From Nocardia colli (lineage in GTDB: Bacteria; Actinomycetota; Actinomycetes; Mycobacteriales; Mycobacteriaceae), in assembly GCF_008704205.1 (NCBI RefSeq), contig NZ_VXLC01000021.1, forward strand, positions 1 through 64,000: DNA of 64,000 nt, written 5' to 3'. Of this stretch, positions 58,461 to 64,000 are shown piece by piece. Position 1 is the first letter of the stretch. Each line of letters starts with the position of its first letter. The translations under genes and the position numbers were made by a program. The notes under the pieces were generated by a model, which worked only from the letters and a program-made list of their open reading frames with translations, made no database searches and was not told the DNA's origin.

Positions 58461-59947
58461 CGCAGTTTGAACTTCTGGAGCTTCCCGGTCGCGGTGCGCG
58501 CAAGTTCGGTACGGAATTCGATGCGTTTGGGGCACTTGTAGCCGGCCAGGTGCGTGCGGCAGTGGGCGATCAGCTCTTCCGCGGTGACCGGGCTCGCGGT
58601 GACGATCAGGGCGGTAACCAGTTCGCCCCACTTCTCGTCCGGGATGCCGATGACCGCGGCCTCACGGACCGCGTCGTGCAGCAGCAACGCGTCTTCGACC
58701 TCGATGGAGGACACGTTCTCCCCGCCGGTGATGATCACGTCCTTCTTGCGGTCGGTGATCGTCAGGTACCCGTCGGCGAAGGTCCCGCCGTCGCCGGTGT
58801 GGAACCAGTTGCCGGCCTGGGACTCCGCGGTGGCCTGCGGGTTGTCCCAGTAGCCGAGCAGGTTGTGGTTGGACTGGGCCAGGATCTCCCCCGTCGGGTC
58901 GATCCGCACCCGCACGCCCAGCGCCGGCGCGCCCGCACGTCCGAGCAGGCGCGCCTGCTGCCCCGGCGGCAGCTCGTCCCATTCACTGCGCATCCGCGAC
59001 ATCGTCAGCAGCGGAGCGGTTTCGGTGAGGCCGTAGATCTGGATGAACTCCCAGCCGAGTTCACTGCGCACCTGTTCGATGACCCGGGTGGGCGGCGGCG
59101 CGCCCGCCACGATGGCGCGCACACGATCGCGTCCGGGAATCGGACCGTCCCACTCGCGGGCCGCGTCCAGGACCGCGGTGACCACGGCCGGTGCCGCGCA
59201 CAGGTAGGTGACGCCGTGCCGATCGATGCGACGCAAGATCTCGGCGCCGTCGATCTGGCGGATGACGACCTGTTCGACGCCCATCGCGGTGGCCGCGAAC
59301 GGTTGACCCCAGCCGTTGGCATGGAACATCGGCAGGGTGTGCAGATACACGTCACGGTCGTTGACCCCGGACTGCCAGCCGAACACCGTGGCGTTGAGCC
59401 AGAGATTGCGGTGCGTCATCTGCACCCCTTTGGGGCGCGAGGTCGTGCCCGAGGTGTAGTTGATCGTCGCCGTCGCAGACTCCGAGGCCTCCGCCCATTC
59501 GCGCGGTTGCCCGGCGCCGGACCAGATCCGGTCGTCGTCTTCGCCGAAGACGAACGTCCTCCGACAGTCGACCTGGTCGACCACGACCTTCAACGCCGGA
59601 TCGACCAGCAGCACCTCGGCCCCGGAATGCTCAACGATATAGGCGATTTCCTCCGCACCCAGCCGAAAGTTGATCGGCACCAGCACCCGTCCCCACCCGC
59701 TGACGCCGAAGAAACAACTGAGCAGGCGCGCGGAGTTCTGCGAGACCACCGCGACGCGCGCACCCACCGGCACGCCGAGCTGATCGAGCCCCGCGGCCTG
59801 GGCTCGAGCACGCTCGTTCAGCTGGGCATAGGTGATCTCGCCCCAGGAGGCGGCGGGCTGATCCGGCTCATCGACAATCGCCACGCGCTGGGGATACACG
59901 GTGACCGCGCGGTCGAGAAAGTCGTTGACGGTGAGGGGAAACTGCAT
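58430..59947 (-). CDS. AMP-binding acyl-CoA ligase
   Basis: A 505-aa protein from ATG 59947 with GAGG 7 nt upstream. AMP-binding motif INYTSGTTSRPKGVQMTHRN near residue 165, GLTETAP near 305, TGDGG near 384, ITDRKKDVIITGGENVSSIEVE near 400 and a C-terminal GKLQKFKLR lysine region. It activates a carboxylic acid with ATP and transfers it to CoA; a fatty or aromatic acid is likely. Convergent with the monooxygenase. Confidence 0.93.
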   Translation of the reverse strand: MQFPLTVNDFLDRAVTVYPQRVAIVDEPDQPAASWGEITYAQLNERARAQAAGLDQLGVPVGARVAVVSQNSARLLSCFFGVSGWGRVLVPINFRLGAEEIAYIVEHSGAEVLLVDPALKVVVDQVDCRRTFVFGEDDDRIWSGAGQPREWAEASESATATINYTSGTTSRPKGVQMTHRNLWLNATVFGWQSGVNDRDVYLHTLPMFHANGWGQPFAATAMGVEQVVIRQIDGAEILRRIDRHGVTYLCAAPAVVTAVLDAAREWDGPIPGRDRVRAIVAGAPPPTRVIEQVRSELGWEFIQIYGLTETAPLLTMSRMRSEWDELPPGQQARLLGRAGAPALGVRVRIDPTGEILAQSNHNLLGYWDNPQATAESQAGNWFHTGDGGTFADGYLTITDRKKDVIITGGENVSSIEVEDALLLHDAVREAAVIGIPDEKWGELVTALIVTASPVTAEELIAHCRTHLAGYKCPKRIEFRTELARTATGKLQKFKLRQQFATGEDH

Positions 59948-60096
59948 GCCGATCCTCTGGACGATGTGGGCGAGAACGCGATTCGAGACTCCAGTGTGCG
60001 ACCTATCCTGCCGCAGCAGCCAGAGCCAGGCGCGCGAGTTCCGCACTGCAATCCCGCCGGGGCGCTCATCCCAATCGCCCTGATGGCCCGCCGAGA

Positions 60097-60660
60097 CTAG
60101 TTGCTCGTAGCGGGCAGCGGTTTCGCCATCTCGTCCATCAACGGCCAATCAGCAAGAGGTCGGGCTTGTCCGATGGCCTGCCACCCCCACGACACATAGT
60201 TCGCCCTCGCCGGGTTCTCGACCCGCACCATCAGGTATGCGAGCCGCTCCGGACGTTCGGCGAGGGCAGCGTCGTGAATGATTCGCCCGTAACCCTGGCG
60301 CTGATGGTCCGGATGAACGGAGAACTCTCGGAAGATGTAGACCGGTGCGTCCGCGATTTCCGCAACGAGTTCCGGAAAGACTTGCGCCGCTTTGTCTCTG
60401 ACTTCCGCCGACCACTGATAGGGGGTGCCGAATGCGTAGCCGACGAGGTGGCCGTCCCGCCATCCGGCGGCGAGCTCGAAACCGGGGATCGGGGCGTACA
60501 GGTCTTCGAGTCGTTCCCAGAACTTCGCCGGGCTGTACCACGGGTTGCCCTGCTGACGCTGGTGTGCGGCGAGGTAGATCGCCTTGATCTCGTCCGCGTA
60601 CCGCAGTGCCTCCGACGAGTTGTACCGAACGACCTTCAAGGTCGTCCCCTCGGTGTTCAC
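60097..60660 (-). CDS. GNAT-family acetyltransferase
   Basis: About 187 aa from GTG 60660, uncertain; the frame runs to 60765. The acetyl-CoA-binding motif is FREFSVHPDHQRQGYGRIIHDAAL (R/Q-x2-G-x-G/A) with a following YLMVRVENPARANYVSWGW, typical GNAT strands. An N-terminal helix (LRYADEIKAIYLAAH) precedes it. Substrate unknown. Confidence 0.86.
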   Translation of the reverse strand: MNTEGTTLKVVRYNSSEALRYADEIKAIYLAAHQRQQGNPWYSPAKFWERLEDLYAPIPGFELAAGWRDGHLVGYAFGTPYQWSAEVRDKAAQVFPELVAEIADAPVYIFREFSVHPDHQRQGYGRIIHDAALAERPERLAYLMVRVENPARANYVSWGWQAIGQARPLADWPLMDEMAKPLPATSN

Positions 60661-60982
60661 GCTTCGATCGCCTTTCGTCCATGCCGTGCTCGACGGGTCA
60701 GCTCCAGGTTGCGCCAGAGGACTTCTGGCATTCAAGGTGATCTGAGTCCCTGGGCGGCTCGACATGCGGTCGCATAGCTAGGCATCTTGTCTCGCCGGAG
60801 TGCGGTTACGGCAGGCATTCTGTGCAGGTTGTCCCGCAGACACTAGGCAGGTTGCGCGGAAATCATCGGGAATTCACAGTTGCTGACACAACGGGTGCCG
60901 TTCGGCCCGGCCCACGCTCGAGTTGGGTTGCCGCCCTGCCCCTTTGATCGACGGCACATTCCGGACGGTGAGGAACACGCAG
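60661..60982. other. Intergenic gap
   Basis: Holds the divergent promoters of the acetyltransferase and the dehydrogenase, and perhaps the true start of the former. No repeat or further gene seen. Confidence 0.5.
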
Positions 60983-62209
60983 ATGAAGAACCTACTTTCC
61001 CAGTTCGAGGAGAAGGCCCCCGAGATCGTCTTCGAGTGGCAGGACTCCGAGACCAGCGCGAAGGGCTGGGTAGTGATCAACTCGTTGCGCGGCGGGGCGG
61101 CCGGTGGCGGAACCCGGATGCGCCGCGGACTCGATCGCAATGAGGTCGAGTCGCTGGCCAAGACCATGGAAATCAAGTTCACCGTGTCCGGGCCGGCGAT
61201 CGGCGGCGCGAAATCGGGGATCGATTTCGACCCGCGCGATCCCCGCAAAGGCGAGGTGCTCAGCCGGTGGTATCGGGCGGTCGCACCATTGCTGAAGGCG
61301 TATTACGGCACCGGCGGCGATCTCAATGTCGACGAAATGGCCGAGGTTGTGCCAATCACCGAGAGTTACGGGCTGTGGCATCCGCAGCAAGGTGTGGTCA
61401 ACGGACACTACGGCGCCGACGATCGTGAACTCGTCCAGCGGGTCGGCCAGCTTCGACTCGGGGTGGCGAAGGTGGTCGAGGATCTGCGCTTCACCCCTGA
61501 TCCGAATGGCAAATACACTGTCGCGGACTTGATCACGGGCTGGGGCGTCGCCGAATCGGTCCGCCATTTCTACCGGATCTACGGCGGCGACATCGCCGGG
61601 AAACGGGTGATCGTCCAGGGCTGGGGAAATGTCGGCGCGGCCGCCGCCTATTACGCGGCGCAAGCAGGAGCCCGGATCGTCGGCATCATCGACCGCGACG
61701 GCGGTGTCCTGAATCCGGCCGGCTACACCCTCGAAGAAACCCGAGAGTTGTTCTTGGCCAAGCAAGGTAACGCGCTGCACGCCGACGGCGCCCTGCCGTT
61801 CGACGAAATCAACGACCGCATCTGGAATCTCGGTGCGGAAGTATTCCTCCCGTGCGCGGCATCGCGTCTGGTCACCCACGACCAGATCGACCGGCTGACA
61901 GCGAACGGTTTGCAGGTGATCGCCAGCGGCGCAAACGTGCCCTTCGCGGACTCCGAGATCTTCTACGGCCCGATCTACGAACACGCCGACAAGAGCGTCG
62001 CCGTAGTACCGGACTTCATCGCCAACTGCGGCATGGCCCGCGCCTTCGCACTCCTGATGCAAGGCGACGTCGAAGTCTCGGACGAGGCCATCTTCGGCGA
62101 CATCTCCACCACCATCGCCACCGCCCTCGACCGCTGCCACTCCCGTTCCGACCTCACCACAAACCTGGCCAGCACCGCCTTCGAAATCGCCCTGGACCAA
62201 CTCGTCTAG
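60983..62209 (+). CDS. Glu/Leu/Phe/Val dehydrogenase-family enzyme
   Basis: A 408-aa protein from ATG 60983 with GAGGAAC 9 nt upstream. Conserved GGAAGGGTRMRRG, GPAIGGAKSGID (the catalytic Lys region) near residue 78, and Rossmann NAD motif VIVQGWGNVGAAAAYYAAQAGA near residue 211. The family oxidatively deaminates amino acids using NAD(P). The unusual insertion ESYGLWHPQQGVVNGHYGADD and the length suggest a less studied branch; substrate not deducible. Confidence 0.88.
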   Translation: MKNLLSQFEEKAPEIVFEWQDSETSAKGWVVINSLRGGAAGGGTRMRRGLDRNEVESLAKTMEIKFTVSGPAIGGAKSGIDFDPRDPRKGEVLSRWYRAVAPLLKAYYGTGGDLNVDEMAEVVPITESYGLWHPQQGVVNGHYGADDRELVQRVGQLRLGVAKVVEDLRFTPDPNGKYTVADLITGWGVAESVRHFYRIYGGDIAGKRVIVQGWGNVGAAAAYYAAQAGARIVGIIDRDGGVLNPAGYTLEETRELFLAKQGNALHADGALPFDEINDRIWNLGAEVFLPCAASRLVTHDQIDRLTANGLQVIASGANVPFADSEIFYGPIYEHADKSVAVVPDFIANCGMARAFALLMQGDVEVSDEAIFGDISTTIATALDRCHSRSDLTTNLASTAFEIALDQLV

Positions 62210-62284
62210 AAACGGCGAGTGCGTTAGCCACAATTTCTCGAAGGATCTCCCTGACGTGCGATGATCGCTTGCTCAAATTTTCCA

Positions 62285-63460
62285 ATGCAGTCGAGGAGCA
62301 CGGCGATCGAGCGGCACGAAATCGAGACTTTCCTGACCCTGGCGGAGGAACTGCACTTCCGGCGAACCGCCGAACGCCTGGGTTTGTCGCCGGGGCGGGT
62401 CAGTCAGACGATCAAGAAGCTGGAGCAGCGGATCGGCGTGCCGTTGTTCGGTCGCACCAGCCGCCATGTCGTACTCACCGCCGCCGGACGGCAACTCCGG
62501 GATGAGTTGCGGCCGGCATATGAAAGCGTCCAGTTGGCAATATCCCGGGCGATCGAATTCGGCCGCGGCGTCACGGGCACGCTGCACGTCGGATATTCCA
62601 CACCGTGGGTGGCCGACCTGCTCGGTCTCGCCGTCGAAACCTTCCAGGAGCGTAATCCGGCCTGTGCGATCGAGGTTCACGAAATACAGCTCGGTGATCC
62701 GCTCGGCCGGCTCCGCTCGGGCGAGTTCGATCTGCAGATCAGCGAATTCCCTATCTACGAGCCGGATCTCACGGTCGGCCCGGTGATTTTCGCCGAACCG
62801 CGCGCGCTCATGGTGCCGACGCAGCATCCGTTCGCCGGCTTGGAAACCGTGTCATTGGAGGATCTCGCGGACGCTCCATTGGTGTCCCTGCGCGGCGATA
62901 TCCCCGCGTACTGGCTGGATTTCCATCTCCCCACCCGCACCCCTTCGGGGCGGCCGATCGCCCAGGGACCGACCGCCACGTACTGGTCCGAAATACCTTC
63001 CTACGTCGCAACCGGGCGCGGCGTTTCCCCGGTGGCTTTGCGCGGTCTTCGATATCACGCTCGCCCGGGTGTCGCGTTCGTTCCGTTCCGCGACGCTCCG
63101 CCCATCGAATACGGCCTGATCTGGCCGAAGAACGGAGATTCCACCAGGGTCTGCGCATTCATTCAGACACTGCTCGAAACTGCTGCGGCGCAACGTCGGT
63201 CGGCCGACAGTGCGGACTACCTTCCCCGCGATGCGCCCGCTGTGGACCAGCTAGCTCGGTACTCTTTTGCCGAGACCGACGAAGAACAGAATCAGACCCA
63301 CGGTCAACACGATGTGCCCGAGTCCGGCAATGCCGGAGATCACGACACTGGTGTCGGCACCGACGACAGTCTGCACACCGTGCACGGTCATCACCGCGAC
63401 GGTCAGTGCCAGCCCTGCGTTGTACACCCAGAAGAACCAGTCGAAGAGTCTGCCGCCTAG
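62285..63460 (+). CDS. LysR-family regulator with unusual C-terminal extension
   Basis: About 391 aa from ATG 62285; ATG 62261 is possible and neither has a good ribosome binding site. N-terminal HTH IERHEIETFLTLAEELHFRRTAERLGLSPGRVSQTIKKLEQ. The effector domain ends near residue 320 as usual for LysR, but the frame continues about 70 residues of low-complexity Asp/His/Glu-rich sequence (QNQTHGQHDVPESGNAGDHDTG), which is the antisense of the convergent DUF2871 gene. The extra tail is probably due to loss of the original stop. Confidence 0.85.
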   Translation: MQSRSTAIERHEIETFLTLAEELHFRRTAERLGLSPGRVSQTIKKLEQRIGVPLFGRTSRHVVLTAAGRQLRDELRPAYESVQLAISRAIEFGRGVTGTLHVGYSTPWVADLLGLAVETFQERNPACAIEVHEIQLGDPLGRLRSGEFDLQISEFPIYEPDLTVGPVIFAEPRALMVPTQHPFAGLETVSLEDLADAPLVSLRGDIPAYWLDFHLPTRTPSGRPIAQGPTATYWSEIPSYVATGRGVSPVALRGLRYHARPGVAFVPFRDAPPIEYGLIWPKNGDSTRVCAFIQTLLETAAAQRRSADSADYLPRDAPAVDQLARYSFAETDEEQNQTHGQHDVPESGNAGDHDTGVGTDDSLHTVHGHHRDGQCQPCVVHPEEPVEESAA

Positions 63461-63649
63461 GTCGAATACTTTCGCCAACGCCAGCACGATCAGATGGAAC
63501 AGCATCCCGAGCGCGAGCAGATGTGTGTGCACGACCCCGAGTTGGGTGTCACCGGTGAAGTCGTACCACTTGGTGAGTTCGCGATATACCAAACCACTGA
63601 TAACCCCGACGATCATGTAGGCGTGCGCCGCGTAATAGACCTTCTTCAC
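63251..63649 (-). CDS. DUF2871 membrane protein
   Basis: A 132-aa protein from GTG 63649, overlapping the preceding stop by 4 nt. Four membrane segments (YMIVGVISGLVY, VVHTHLLALGMLFHLIVLAL, WVYNAGLALTVAVMTVHGV, ISGIAGLGHIVLTVGLILFFVGLG) and TQLGVVHTHLLALGM, the DUF2871 hallmark. Unknown function. Its 3' end overlaps the LysR gene by 210 bp. Confidence 0.85.
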   Translation of the reverse strand: MKKVYYAAHAYMIVGVISGLVYRELTKWYDFTGDTQLGVVHTHLLALGMLFHLIVLALAKVFDLGGRLFDWFFWVYNAGLALTVAVMTVHGVQTVVGADTSVVISGIAGLGHIVLTVGLILFFVGLGKRVPS

Positions 63650-64000
63650 AGCGCCCCACGCCGAAAACGTAACAGCGCCACCGCAAAGCAGCCCAGCGCA
63701 CCGACACTCGCGACCGCGCGAGCAATGTTCCAAGCCACCCACGGTCCCTCGAACTGCGCCCGCACCGCGGCCAGATCGGCGATCTGCGCGGGGTCGCCCG
63801 CGGCCGCCAGCTTGTCGTTGAGCGGAACGCTGATACCGGTCGTTATCGCGAACATCAGCAGATAGCAAAAGAACCCGGCGACCGCCCAATTGCGCACCGC
63901 CGCGGATCCGGGCCGCCAATTCGTCAGTACGGCAGCCACCGCGGCCACCAGCCCGCCCATGAACAAGACCATGAACAGCGGGTTCACGATGACCACATTG
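63646..64000 (-). CDS. DUF1772 (anthrone-oxygenase-like) membrane protein, partial
   Basis: The C-terminal about 117 residues; the N-terminus lies beyond the window. VIVNPLFMVLFMGGLVAAV, LMFAITTGISVPLNDKLAAAG and WVAWNIARAVASVGALGCF show the DUF1772 pattern, including the VPLND motif. The family contains small membrane proteins linked to polyketide oxygenases, but most have no known role. Translationally coupled to the DUF2871 gene. Confidence 0.8.
   Translation of the reverse strand, partial: NVVIVNPLFMVLFMGGLVAAVAAVLTNWRPGSAAVRNWAVAGFFCYLLMFAITTGISVPLNDKLAAAGDPAQIADLAAVRAQFEGPWVAWNIARAVASVGALGCFAVALLRFRRGAL

Noticed and set aside
57368..60100. 910-codon open frame on the plus strand
   Set aside because: It lies antisense to the acyl-CoA ligase and out of frame over the monooxygenase, both of which have clear motifs; Arg/Gly/Asp-rich composition is typical of a shadow frame in high-GC DNA.

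Overview
The window is GC-rich actinobacterial DNA, most likely Nocardia or a close mycolic-acid relative. This is inferred from the gene content (a PapA5-like acyltransferase, an MmpL-type transporter, an AfsR/SARP regulator, Scr1/DUF5753 and AICE-type mobile genes), not from a marker gene. There is no rRNA operon, no intact tRNA and no CRISPR array.

Region 1 (1-7.5 kb): a small secreted protein, then a TetR repressor divergent from a tight five-gene operon: flavin monooxygenase, Old Yellow Enzyme-type reductase, SDR, acetoacetate-decarboxylase-like protein and metallo-beta-lactamase-fold hydrolase. Two abutting 15-bp palindromes overlap the operon promoter. The set looks like an inducible pathway for oxidising a ketone or cyclic substrate.

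Region 2 (7.5-16.2 kb): a loosely packed accessory stretch. It holds a secreted TIL-domain (trypsin-inhibitor-like) protein, a 12-copy 7-bp tandem repeat, several orphan small genes, a pentapeptide-repeat membrane protein, a double-HTH Scr1/DUF5753-type regulator facing a small XRE protein, and small proteins next to strong hairpins.

Region 3 (16.2-38.7 kb): an integrative conjugative element of the actinomycete (AICE-like) type. From its right end it carries a tyrosine integrase beside a 3' fragment of tRNA-Val(UAC), an HD phosphohydrolase, a membrane protein, a family-2 glycosyltransferase, a GntR regulator with a probable operator, and then an unbroken leftward run of 22 genes. That run includes an excisionase-like HTH protein, a replication-relaxation protein, an FtsK/TraB-like coupling ATPase, membrane proteins, a large coiled-coil protein with a triplicated module, four paralogues of an unrecognised small family, a zinc-finger/HTH protein, a TOPRIM primase, an SpdB/DUF2637-like protein and a DUF5131 protein. 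Many of these genes overlap by 1-4 nt, and several carry the next gene's Shine-Dalgarno sequence in a conserved C-terminal I-E-R-x-R. Left of the run, 18.5-19.15 kb is an intergenic block with near-palindromic repeats, a pyrimidine tract, a 31-bp perfect inverted repeat and 22-bp direct repeats, and is the best candidate for the element's origin or transfer site. A SprT-like metalloprotease, a 53-aa zinc-ribbon protein and a CoiA-like nuclease lie beyond it. I could not find the second attachment site, so the left boundary is unknown and may lie outside the window.

Region 4 (38.7-44.2 kb): small and decaying genes (a probably frameshifted gene, a lipoprotein, an RDD membrane protein, an unrecognised 347-aa protein) and two exported proteins, one with three Cys-rich repeats.

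Region 5 (44.2-64 kb): ordinary chromosomal genes. These are TetR and LysR regulators, an AfsR/SARP regulator followed by a PapA5-like acyltransferase, an MmpL transporter with a two-component system, an FAD/NAD-binding protein, an aromatic-hydroxylase-type monooxygenase with a composite palindromic operator, an AMP-binding acyl-CoA ligase, a GNAT acetyltransferase, a Glu/Leu dehydrogenase-family enzyme, a LysR regulator whose 3' end overlaps a convergent gene by 210 bp, and DUF2871 and DUF1772 membrane proteins, the last cut by the window edge.
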